A stretch of 64,000 nt of DNA, from the NCBI GenBank assembly GCA_029582265.1, contig CM055816.1, positions 3,998,698-4,062,697 on the forward strand, given 5' to 3'. Source of the DNA: Zoroaster sp. YZ-2022. Taxonomy: Eukaryota > Echinodermata > Asteroidea > Forcipulatida > Zoroasteridae. Position 1 is the first letter of the stretch; each line of letters starts with the position of its first letter. Of this stretch, positions 36,101 through 44,225 are shown in pieces. The position numbers and the translations under genes were made by a program. The notes under the pieces were generated by a model that was not told where the DNA came from, searched no databases, and was given only the letters and a program-made list of their open reading frames with translations.

Positions 36101-37933
36101 CACTCGGGTAGGTTAGATATACACGATTTGAATCCAATTGAATATTTACCCAGACAAGCAAAAAATCTCTCTCCGTCTCGCTTCAGTATACATGATCAAG
36201 TTTGACAATTCACTCATTTAAAAACCCAGCCATGTTTGTTTATGGGTGTAACGAAAGCATTCAATTCAGACGAATTGTTCAATTTACGACACCAGTCATG
36301 TGAGACGGACGATTGTGTACACGGCATGAAAAGAACTTTTAGGTTTTTCCCATCACTTACAACATCTCTGTTTGATCAGAAACATTCCAAGCATATATAA
36401 TCCCGTGTATTGTGACGGTCTCGCCGCGGCTGAATGAATCCAGCATAGAGCTCCTTAGCTGATAAAATTGCTTACCAGAAAAAAAATTGCTTAGTAGAAT
36501 CCTTTGGTTGCAGCCAAACTTTCATACGAAATGTATGCATTTTAGCTGATAGTCTGTTTTATATCGCTTAGCGAAAATATTTGCAAATATTTTTGCTAAG
36601 CAATATAAAACAGACAACCAGCCAAAATGCACACATTTTGTATGACAGTTTGGCTGGTAACCAAAGAAATCCGCTAAGGAGCTCTATGAAATTGGTCCGT
36701 GATCTAGATAGAATTTAGCGTTATATAAGAACCTTTTATTATCATTAATTATATTACATGGACAACTCTCCCAACAACAACATCTTGGAATCAGGGCCGT
36801 AGCAAGCAGGAGGGGGTGTTTAGAGCCTCAGTCGGCAAATGAAGCATCAAAGGTACTAGAACAAGGGTTGGTCCAGAATAAATTTTCAGTCGGCAAACCT
36901 TGATTTATGGGTTTGCCGACTGCAAATGTATCGTGTTTCCTAACGTGTTTCTAAGCCCAGTCGTTTATAAGTTTATAATAATAATAATAATAATGTGTGG
37001 ACTTATATAGCGCACGTATCCACCAACTGAGTGGTGCTCATGGCGCATTATATTATTACCCCTGCTCATAAGGCTCATAAATCATTCCTGAAACCATCTC
37101 AGCTCCATGGGGAGTATACAGCTCAATTGCTGCCATTACAGCGCATATAGGGCTAATCAACCAACTCTGCCCTCACAGGTACCCATTTAACCCCTGGGTG
37201 GAGAGAAGCAATTATGGTTAAGTGTCTTGCTCAAGGACACAAGTGTCACGGCCGGGATTCGAACCCACATTCTGCTGCTAACACCAGAACTTGAGTCCAG
37301 TAAATTTGTCTGGTCATATTAGAGTTGTGTCGGTAAATTTACCAGCAAAAAAAATTGCGCCCCAATTCTGATGTCAGTCAGCAAATTGGCTCCACATCAC
37401 CCAAAGAAAATGCCTTCGCTGCGCCCCTGCTTGGAATAACAAAAACTGATATCCATGGCGTTAATTTTAACACCCCGTTTTTACAGCGTAATATGTCCTT
37501 AAACAAAGCATCCTAAGTCAACTTAGACATGATAAAAAATAGTTTAAAATAAATTCAGAATGAACTATAGTTGTTTATGGAGTACGTGAAGTACGTGAAG
37601 TATTGAGTACGTGAAAACGTGAAGAATAACAGCGAATGCTTAGACTTCATGTTGCCCTCATCTTCAGAATGTCCTCATCTTCAGAATTTCCTCATCTTTC
37701 AGAATGTCCTCATCTTCAGCATGTCTTCATCTTCAGAATGTCCACATTCTCAGACTGAAGTTGAAAACCATTTAATCACACCATGCAACCGCCAGTAGGC
37801 ATATGCGACTACATTGAATCATGCAGACAGCGCAGACTCATGAGATTTTTAAATAATGTCTTGGGCTATTTTAATTAATGTTTACTAACTTACCGCTCGG
37901 TCCAGCCGAACCTCCACTAAAACATCCTCCCAT
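27534..37933 (-). CDS. GLIPR2: GAPR-1/GLIPR2-like CAP-domain protein (gene span, 4 exons, complete)
   Basis: Four minus-strand exons (37933-37894, 30296-30075, 28027-27950, 27697-27534) join in phase to 167 codons, close to the 154 residues of human GLIPR2. It is a single CAP/SCP domain with no signal peptide, unlike secreted CAP proteins. The first residues, MGGCFSGG, give Gly2, Cys4 and Ser6, an N-myristoylation plus palmitoylation signal fitting the Golgi or lipid-raft location of GAPR-1. The CAP tetrad is present: His64, Glu72 (YGEN), Glu98 (YDEI) and His115 (GTGHFTQVVW). The end, ENVLPSKKR, matches the ENVLPPKK tail of GLIPR2. GAPR-1 dimerises at membranes and binds Beclin 1 in mammals; whether this homologue does so is inference. 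ATG context is good (A at -3, G at +4). Confidence 0.9.
27700..27856. repeat. AT-rich short tandem repeat (AATATAAACCAAGT)
   Basis: About 11 units of 13-14 bp, AATATAAACCAAGT/AATATAAACCAAAT, starting a few bases from the acceptor of GLIPR2-like exon 4, which may crowd the branch-point region of that 252-bp intron. Confidence 0.85.
27950..28027 (-). CDS. GLIPR2: GLIPR2-like exon 3
   Basis: 78 nt from ATTTAG to ACAG/GTAAAG. Encodes AVKSFYDEINRYNFSSGGFS, carrying the second tetrad Glu in YDEI and the YNF motif of GAPR-1 proteins. Confidence 0.92.
28028..29150. other. Intron stretch, possible SINE head
   Basis: GLIPR2-like intron 2. At 28471-28545 GTTGGTGGCTCAGTGGGTTA with GGTTCAAAATCC resembles a tRNA head (A and B boxes), perhaps a second SINE type. 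A G-rich/TG run lies at 28186-28232. No gene seen. Confidence 0.4.
29153..29290. mobile_element. GGTGACACCATGTGA-type MITE, near-perfect palindrome
   Basis: AGTAAAACTAATTGCGGTGA CATCATGTGAAATTCTC pairs with GAGAATTTCACATGGTGTCA CAGCAATTAGTTTTACT, and AGTAGTAATTAGTTCTGAA with TTCAGAACAAATTACTACT. The interior of the longer family members is missing. Confidence 0.8.
29590..29969 (-). repeat. tRNA-derived SINE copy
   Basis: Minus strand; tail region AATAATAATAATTAGCATTT, shared body (CCCTGCTCATCAGGCTCATAA region), B-box complement near 29893-29905, head ending CCATGGCACTCCAT. It lies about 100 nt downstream of the exon 2 donor in GLIPR2-like intron 2. Confidence 0.8.
30075..30296 (-). CDS. GLIPR2: GLIPR2-like exon 2 (CAP domain, first half)
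   Basis: 222 nt from CTATAG to ACAG/GTCAGA. Encodes ALKAHNKYRSMHGAPNIKMN, the CAP-family AHN-x-YR-x-x-HG-x-P start, and QHRSEHKYGENIYW with the first catalytic-like His and Glu. Confidence 0.92.
30297..31689. other. GLIPR2-like intron 1, unassigned part
   Basis: No gene found. 31200-31690 may belong to the 3' end of the LINE fragment at 31690-32160, since it follows its reading direction, but I cannot delimit it. Confidence 0.4.
31690..32160 (-). pseudogene. 5'-truncated non-LTR retrotransposon (reverse transcriptase C-terminus)
   Basis: Open frame with QKRAIRI, HTLTIADINKLHTGIFMYKF THNLLPQVF and MNTIRFFGPRVWNAIDESIR. The sequence order K-RAIRI ... I-x-Y-K ... LLP ... IR-GP-WN is typical of the end of ORF2 in CR1/Jockey-like LINEs. 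Only the last about 160 residues remain; endonuclease and catalytic parts are absent. Family-level assignment is uncertain. Confidence 0.65.
32161..32763. other. Intron stretch without recognised features
   Basis: Starts with the small palindrome GTTAACACTACTAGTGTTAT; nothing else recognised. Confidence 0.45.
32764..33145. repeat. About 200-bp tandem duplication
   Basis: Two copies (32764-32965 and 32966-33145) sharing GGAGTCCTATAACAAAAG, GGTCTCCACAAGGAA and CACAAGGATGCAAAAATGAG. The second is followed by a TG run, the first by a short TGTGTG seed at the same place. Confidence 0.8.
33141..33188. repeat. TG microsatellite
   Basis: About 23 TG dinucleotides in a row after AATGAGAA. Confidence 0.95.
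33189..34245. other. Intron stretch
   Basis: GLIPR2-like intron 1. A tRNA-like B box on the minus strand (GGTTCAAATCCCACC, about 33456-33470) hints at an old SINE head; no A box was convincing. No gene recognised. Confidence 0.4.
34246..34560. repeat. Degenerate short repeat (GAGGCCATTATACGAGGCTA)
   Basis: About 15 diverged units of roughly 20 bp built from GAGGCCA-TATA-GAGGCTA, with variable spacing. Old minisatellite. Confidence 0.7.
34561..36445. other. Intron stretch, mostly unassigned
   Basis: GLIPR2-like intron 1. A SINE tail-end fragment lies at about 35085-35160 (AATAATAATGTGATTTATAA CGCGCACGT) and a short direct repeat TTTTCGGAGCTATCTCTA at 34885 and 34936. No gene recognised. Confidence 0.45.
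36446..36687. mobile_element. Foldback element, 242 bp
   Basis: CATAGAGCTCCTTAGC at the left and GCTAAGGAGCTCTATG at the right are exact inverted copies; pairing continues with CAGCCAAACTTTCATAC / GTATGACAGTTTGGCTG and GTCTGTTTTATATCGCTTAG / CTAAGCAATATAAAACAGAC to a short loop. Confidence 0.88.
36792..37429. mobile_element. hAT-like element with 8-bp duplication, carrying a SINE
   Basis: Exact direct repeat CTTGGAAT at 36784-36791 and 37430-37437 flanks CAGGGCCGTAGC ... GCTGCGCCCCTG inverted ends. A SINE (36977-37303) sits inside. Without it the element is about 300 bp and shares GTCGGCAAA and GGTAAATTTACC words with 24064-24264. Confidence 0.8.
36977..37303 (-). repeat. tRNA-derived SINE nested in a hAT-like element
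   Basis: ATT-type tail 36977-36993, intact body and B-box complement near 37256-37269. The head is cut after ACCAGAACTTGAGTCCAGTA, before the A box. Confidence 0.85.
37650..37748. repeat. Short tandem repeat (CCTCATCTTCAGAATGT)
   Basis: About 6 units of 17-18 bp, 145 nt downstream of the GLIPR2-like exon 1 donor. Confidence 0.8.
37894..37933 (-). CDS. GLIPR2: GLIPR2-like exon 1
   Basis: 40 nt, ATG to AGCG/GTAAGT, encoding MGGCFSGGSAGPS plus one base. It is recognised by the acylation motif and by phase: the leftover G joins GT of exon 2 to give Gly. It is short and distant (7.6 kb) from exon 2, so slightly less certain than the others. Confidence 0.75.
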
Positions 37934-38552
37934 AATTATCAGAGCCGAGTCGTCAGTATAGCCGACTACCAACAAGCTAGCCCACTCCAATATCTGCTGT
38001 ACACAGATTGACGCTTACAAACCAACTGACCTCTCTACCTGGTCGCTAGCACTGGTCGTTTAGTCTTGTGGTGAATTGTTTGCGTGTCCCTGCCTACAGA
38101 CTCAATTCCTTACAAAATAGCGCGTAAGACTCTCGGGTGGTGCTAGTGACATAAAGTACGACTGGATATGTCGTGTCAATAGCATCCGACTCGGTGGGAA
38201 AGCTAAAACCGAACAGTGTGAGGTCTATTTTGATATTTAAATTGAAATGAAAAATAACGCTGCGTTTACCATTGTTCAAGTGTGCGCCAGCGTAGGTTGT
38301 TGCACCACACTGTCACTGGATCATTGGGTCTAAGTTAATGGTTCCATGGTCCATCGAGTGTGGTCAATAGCCAACTAGCGAACCTAACACTTGGATCTGT
38401 GATTGATAGCTTCCCTTTAAAAGATGTTTGTTCCGTGGTGGGTACTAGGATTTACCATGAAGGTAGAAATAGATCTTGAACAAGGTCTAATGTATCCGAT
38501 CGATAAACGTTTACAGTCACAAGTTGTTTAGTCATTTACATCGATTAGGTAA
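37934..38552. promoter_or_regulatory. 5' flank of the GLIPR2-like gene
   Basis: About 620 bp between the start codon and 81-bp array 3. It must hold the 5' UTR and at least part of the promoter; I see no TATA box and name no specific site. Location-based call only. Confidence 0.35.
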
Positions 38553-39835
38553 AGGGAAGGTACAACATTGGTATGTTGACTAGCCTGCTTCTATGAGTAT
38601 GCTTACTCTCTTTGAATCAAGATATACATTAAAGGGAAGGTACAACATTGGTAATGTTAACAAAACTGCTTCTATGTGTATGCTTACTCTCTTTGAATCA
38701 AGATATACATTGAAGGGAAGGTACAGCATTGGTAATGTTGGCAAAACTGCTTCTATGTGTATGCTTACTCTCTTTGAATCAAGATATACATTGAAGGGAA
38801 GGTACAACATTGGCAATGTTGGCTAAACTGCTTCCGTGAGTACGCTTACTCTCTTTGAATCAAGATATACATTAAAGGGAAGGTACAACATTGGTAATGT
38901 TAACAAAACTGCTTCTATGTGTATGCTTACTCTCTTTGAATCAAGATATACATTGAAGGGAAGGTACAGCATTGGTAATGTTGGCAAAACTGCTTCTATG
39001 TGTATGCTTACTCTCTTTGAATCAAGATATACATTGAAGGGAAGGTACAACATTGGCAATGTTGGCTAAACTGCTTCCGTGAGTACGCTTACTCTCTTTG
39101 AATCAAGATATACATTAAAGGGAAGGTACAACATTGGTAATGTTAACAAAACTGCTTCTATGTGTATGCTTACTCTCTTTGAATCAAGATATACATTGAA
39201 GGGAAGATACAACATTGGTAATGTTGGCAAAACTGCTTCTATGTGTATGCTTACTCTCTTTGAATCAAGATATACATTAAAGGGAAGGTACAACATTGGT
39301 AATGTTGGCAAAACTGCTTCTATGAGTATGCTTACTCTCTTTGAATCAAGATATACATTAAAGGGAAGGTACAGCATTGGTGATGTTGGCAAAACTGCTT
39401 CTATGAGTATGCTTACTCTCTTTGAATCAAGATATACATTAAAGGGAAGGTACAGCATTGGTAATGTTGGCAAAACTGCTTCTATGAGTATGCTTACTCT
39501 CTTTGAATCAAGATATACATTAAAGGGAAGGTACAGCATTGGTGATGTTGGCAAAACTGCCTCTATGAGTATGCCGTGCTTACTCTCTTTGAATCAAGAT
39601 ATACATTAAAGGGAAGGTACAGCATTGGTAATGTTGGCAAAACTGCCTCTATGAGTATGCTTACTCTCTTTGAATCAAGATATACATTAAAGGGAAGGTA
39701 CAGCATTGGTGATGTTGGCAAAACTGCCTCTATGAGTATGCTTACTCTCTTTGAATCAAGATATACATTAAAGGGAAGGTACAGTGTTGGTGATATTGCA
39801 GAAACTACTTCTCATAGTATGCTTACTCTTTGGCT
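38553..39835 (+). repeat. 81-bp minisatellite array 3 (about 16 copies)
   Basis: Same unit and orientation as array 1. The first nine units form a 243-bp (3-unit) higher-order repeat, seen as the identical spacing 38593, 38836, 39079. Later units carry the CAGCATTGGTRATGTT variant. One unit has a 6-bp insert (GCCGTG near 39573). Lies upstream of the GLIPR2-like gene. Confidence 0.95.
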
Positions 39836-41090
39836 TACATAAACACGTTACCATTCTGTGAATGTTAATACGTTGAGTCGTTCCCAAGAAAATAGTGAAT
39901 ATGCATGATTAAGTTTAATTGTATTCATTCAAACGTGGAATTCAGGAAAAGGTACTTTTTCCTAAATTCTAACTGGAAATTATTTAATTCTTCCTAAAAA
40001 TTGCATCACCTCAGACAAAATTATATTGATAAAAGATGAATTCCATCACCAGCTTATGCTAAGTAAGTTTGACATTATATAATTCGAAGACAAAATTCAA
40101 AAAATGTTTTAGGGAAGATTAATAACATCATTAGATTTGTGAATTACCAATCTTATACTATACCTTTAAGGATATTTCACTTCTATTGGAAATGTTATTA
40201 TGATCAAAGGAAAACAGCAAGGTGAACACAACACATTCACTTTACTGAATAACCCAACAACACGCTTTATTAAAACAAGAATTATGACAAACAATAATGC
40301 TCAAACTAAACTAAGAATTAAACAAAACAATTTTCATAACACCATTTGGAAAATGTGATTCCTATGAATAATGATCATATTGATTCAATACATTAATTAA
40401 AGATAATTAACAATGATGGCAGATGGATCTGCAGCAATCAAGAATTGTTTATTTCTCCATAATATAACATATTACAATAACCCATCGACGGCAATAACGC
40501 GCATAATCAACGACATTCCATTTTTAATTGGATGGTTTTGAGGTTGATAATCAGTCCGAGCTGTAACCTGCATAGTCACCCAGTGAATCAATGCAGATCA
40601 CCACAGTGGACAGGTGGTCACAACTCTCAGGTTTTTGAAGTATACAACATGTACAATACACGCAATGTCTGGCCGCATTGTACAGGTGCTACACGATAAC
40701 CACTGCTGTTGTGTTAGTCTGACTTTAACGAGATAATGACAGGAAACCATTCTATTCAACAATAACATGGAACAACTGGAAGTATCCGAGACACTTTGCC
40801 GTCCGGTTCGTTTTCATCTCAACCTTATCATCAACAAAGTTTTACCGGAAATTTACATGCCGTGTGGCCTTGCGCGTTTAAGGTCAAAGTTCATTTAAAG
40901 ATGCATCACACGTGTTTTAACTTTTTTTTTTCAAGGCAAATTGTGTTTTTTTCATCTCAAAATTAAATTACTGTTTTCCTTGAAGAAAGGAAAACAAATA
41001 GTTTAAAATTACAAATTTCACAAAAGGAATCAGCAATTGCATGAAGTAAAAAGTCCATTTAGGCAAACAAATTATTTAGAAGCTTTGTAT
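39836..41090. other. Intergenic stretch
   Basis: AT-rich sequence between the GLIPR2-like and PDE9A genes. No conserved protein, RNA gene or clear repeat was recognised. Confidence 0.45.
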
Positions 41091-41149
41091 GATGGATTGT
41101 GCATAAGAAATATTAGGTACACAATGTGTAATAATCTCTTCTTGAAAGG

Positions 41150-41222
41150 TTGTGAGGATGGTTCTCGACGTTTCGAACAGTGTGCTCTGTCCGTCTTCAA
41201 GAGGACGGACAGAGCATTTTTC
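41150..41222. mobile_element. MITE remnant with hairpin
   Basis: CTCGACGTTTCGAACAGTGT GCTCTGTCCGTC, then GAGGACGGACAGAGCA: same GACGTTTCGA...TGCTCTG layout as the GGTGACACCATGTGA family. Confidence 0.5.
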
Positions 41223-41679
41223 ATTTAGGCACTTACCGTTACTGATGAACCGTTTATAATTACTGTAAACCATACTTTTTTGAAAAAAAATTTAAATATT
41301 TTATTTGCAAGATTAAACACAAAATTGCCATGAATCACCGGTGAAATATTGTAGGGAAATAGTTTAATATTTTGTGTAAAATGAAGTAAGCTATTTGTGT
41401 ATATTGAAAACATTGAACAATATTAATGTACACACAAAGACATTTTTACATGAAATAATTAATAAACATTAAACAGTTCATTTAGGTGCACAACATTTTT
41501 TGAATAGCAAAAATAAATAAAATACATCCATGAGGTGCACCATGAATAAACATCCATCCAAATAAATAAATGAAAAGTAAGATAGTAAAGGTGAAAATAA
41601 CTCAGTAATTTGGCTGATCCTGGAGAAAATGATGAATGTTCCTGCATCATGGATGTAAATCTACAATAATTTCCCCCTC

Positions 41680-42270
41680 CTTCCATATACCTTGTATTCC
41701 CTTCCTTCCAGATACCTTGTATCCCCCTCCTCCCATATACCTTGTATTCCCTTCCTTCCAGATACCTTGTATCCCCTTCCTTCTAGATACCTTGTATCCC
41801 CCTCCTTCCAGATACCTTGTATTCCCTTCCTTCCAGATACCTTGTATCCCCCTCCTTCCAGATACCTTGTATCCCCTTCCTTCCAGATACCTTGTATCCC
41901 CCTCCTTCCAGATACCTTGTATCCCCTTCCTTCCAGATACCTTGTATCCCCCTCCTTCCAGATACCTTGTATCCCCTTCCTTCCAGATACCTTGTATCCC
42001 CTCCTTCCAGATACCTTGTATCACCCTCCTTCCAGATACCTTGTACCCCTTCCTTCCAGATACCTTGTACCCCTTCCTTCCAGATACCTTGTATCACCTT
42101 GTATCAGCTACCTGTTCCATTCCCGCTTCCAGATACCTTGTATCACCCCTCCTTCCATACATTGTATCCCTTCCTTCCAGATACCTTGTATCACCCCCTC
42201 CTTCCATGTATATTGTATCCCTTCCTTCTAGATACCTTGTACCCCTCCATCCAGATACCTTGTATCACCC
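41680..42270. repeat. 25-bp pyrimidine-rich tandem repeat (about 23 copies)
   Basis: Unit CCTTCCAGATACCTTGTATC CCCCT with 24-26 bp length variants; strong C/T strand bias. Three overlapping frames stay open for 100-290 codons only because of the repeat. Confidence 0.93.
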
Positions 42271-42440
42271 AGCGGTGGATCCAGAATTTCAGAGGGCGTC
42301 CTCTCAAAAATCCGAAATTTCACCTTTTTTTTGGCGCATGCATGTCCTTGTCCCCGCTATAAACAGCAATATTATTAGCATTTGTTTTCCTTTCTTCCTT
42401 TTTACCCCTGAGGGCCGTTGGGCCAAACTCCCCCCCCCCC
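42271..42440. mobile_element. Fragment of a CAGCGGTGGATCCAG element
   Basis: Starts CAGCGGTGGATCCAGAATTT at the edge of the 25-bp array and runs to a poly-C tract (42432-42448). Similar starts bound hAT-like elements; the other end is not identified. Confidence 0.4.
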
Positions 42441-42719
42441 CCCACCCCCACCAAAGTGTACACTTTCTGATCTGTAGAACATTAACCCTAGGCCCATTTA
42501 CTTAAACATAACCTGAATCCTCCAAAATCCTTCAGTAGCAAAGCAAGCACATGACATGTATGCACACATGTGTTTCTATTATGTGATACATGCACATGGC
42601 CAGGGACCCTCCCTGCATGCATGGAGCAATAAACAGTGTCCACTGACCCAAGCACTGACCTTGCAATCACTACAACAAACATGGATGTACATGTACCATG
42701 GAAAGGCAAGTATGCCTAA

Positions 42720-42930
42720 TAACCTCAATCCTCCAAAATCCTTCACTTTAGCAAAGAGCATGTAGCATGTAACCTCAATCCTTCAAAATCCTTCACTTTA
42801 ACAAAGAGCATGTAGCATGTAACCTCAATCCTCCAAAATCCTTCACTTTAGCAAAGAGCATGTAGCATGTAACCTCAATCCTTCAAAATCCTTCACTTTA
42901 GCAAAGAGGATTTTGGAGGATTTTTTGGGA
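42720..42930. repeat. 50-bp tandem repeat (about 4 copies)
   Basis: Unit AACCTCAATCCTCCAAAATC, CTTCACTTTAGCAAAGAGCA, TGTAGCATGT. A diverged copy of its start is at 42509-42540, and an inverted piece GGATTTTGGAGGATTTT ends the array. Confidence 0.88.
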
Positions 42931-44174
42931 TGGTTAGGGTTAATGAATTTTACACGTATACATTGTAGTGCAAATGGGATATTGTGCCGTCATACAGGTA
43001 CATTAAGTGATCACCATGGTTACGCCCAAGTTACATGAGAACAAGTTACGTGAAATAAATTACGTGGTAAACAACGATCATATGAACACTGATAAACAAT
43101 TTCACATTTTGTGACTGTATTTTAAATTGTTTACCGTGTTATAAATATTAGTTATAACCTTTTAATGTAAAACAATTATATATTTGAAAATCTAGAATTG
43201 TTCTGATGTAAATGACTACAAATGGGAAATATAAATTGGGTTTAATATGACACAATAACAGCAGCTTAATCAATAATAATTATAATTATTTAGTTTTTGG
43301 ATAATTTGATTTTAAAAATAACTGCTGCCATTTTCTTGTAAAAAAGTTATTTTTTATATATTTTTATTTATTTTGTGGGGGGCACAATACCTCTCATGGC
43401 TCTTGGATTTTACAATAAAAGTATAACACACTGGTTGTGTATGGTTACACGATAACAGCGCTTGTGTTTCACAGGACGATATGTGTCATTGAGTAGAAAA
43501 CTAAATTTGAAAAGGTTTGTCGTTTTATGTAATGTTTAAGATTATATGATTATTTAGTCGAAAGACCACTTCTTAGGTTGATAACGCCCTCTACATAATT
43601 TATTCGCTTGTCTCCTGGTCGAAAGTCTGTTTGTACTTAAACTGGTCCCCCGTCTTTATCCTTAAGAATAAAGACAGGCTCCTGGAATACCATTCAAGGG
43701 ATTTCATTTGATACGTTGTGCTCAACATCTGACGTCACACTTCGAGGTCCGCGAGCTGGCTACCAAGCAAGGTCAAAGTTGAATCTCGGGGAAGACATGG
43801 CGGCTCCACGGGCAGTATCTGGCGTAATTCACTAGTCTCAAAGCATGACGTCAGATCTTCAGGCTAGTTTGTACTTAGACCATTTAAAGTGAGAGGTCAT
43901 AGTTAAAGAAGCATTGATAGATTGCAAGCTACATATAGGATCTAAAAAGGCATAATTATAGTTTTTAGTGAAATTATAATCCATAAATCCATCAACAAAT
44001 ATATTATTATTATTATATATTATAGACAACATTACATGTATACGCTATTTAATAATATAAATGATCTTGGGATTGTGTGAGTACTATACAACATTAATAC
44101 AAAAATATCAACCACAAAAAAATTACGGTTCTTCATTCATAAAAATAGCGCCCTCTTGTGATGCACTCACAGTT
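42931..44174. other. 3' flank of PDE9A / intergenic
   Basis: Downstream of the proposed PDE9A stop and therefore likely 3' UTR in its proximal part. An inverted pair ATCTGACGTCA (43727) / TGACGTCAGAT (43846) encloses a CG-rich 120 bp with GACATGGCGGCTCC. No gene recognised. Confidence 0.4.
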
Positions 44175-44225
44175 TCAGGTGGCGTTGTCAAGTCCGACAA
44201 GCTGATTCTGTTCATTCTGCTTCTT
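44175..44225 (-). CDS. PDE9A: PDE9A-like terminal coding exon
   Basis: After TTTTCTGACAG the frame continues in phase 0 as [16 protein letters not shown] and stop TGA (44177-44175). The polar Lys/Gln start resembles the end of vertebrate PDE9A after the RYEELK helix. Support is a good acceptor with polypyrimidine tract, right strand and right phase; homology is too short to be decisive, so a different terminal exon remains possible. Confidence 0.55.
   Translation of the reverse strand, partial: KKQNEQNQLVGLDNAT

Noticed and set aside
41636..42505. Overlapping Pro/Leu-rich frames up to 289 codons
   Set aside because: Three frames and the opposite strand are open over the same 25-bp pyrimidine repeat; low-complexity artefact.
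43790..43840. GACATGGCGGCTCC as a possible first exon
   Set aside because: Only 13 codons to a stop and no donor in frame; enclosed in an inverted pair, so likely part of an unrecognised MITE.
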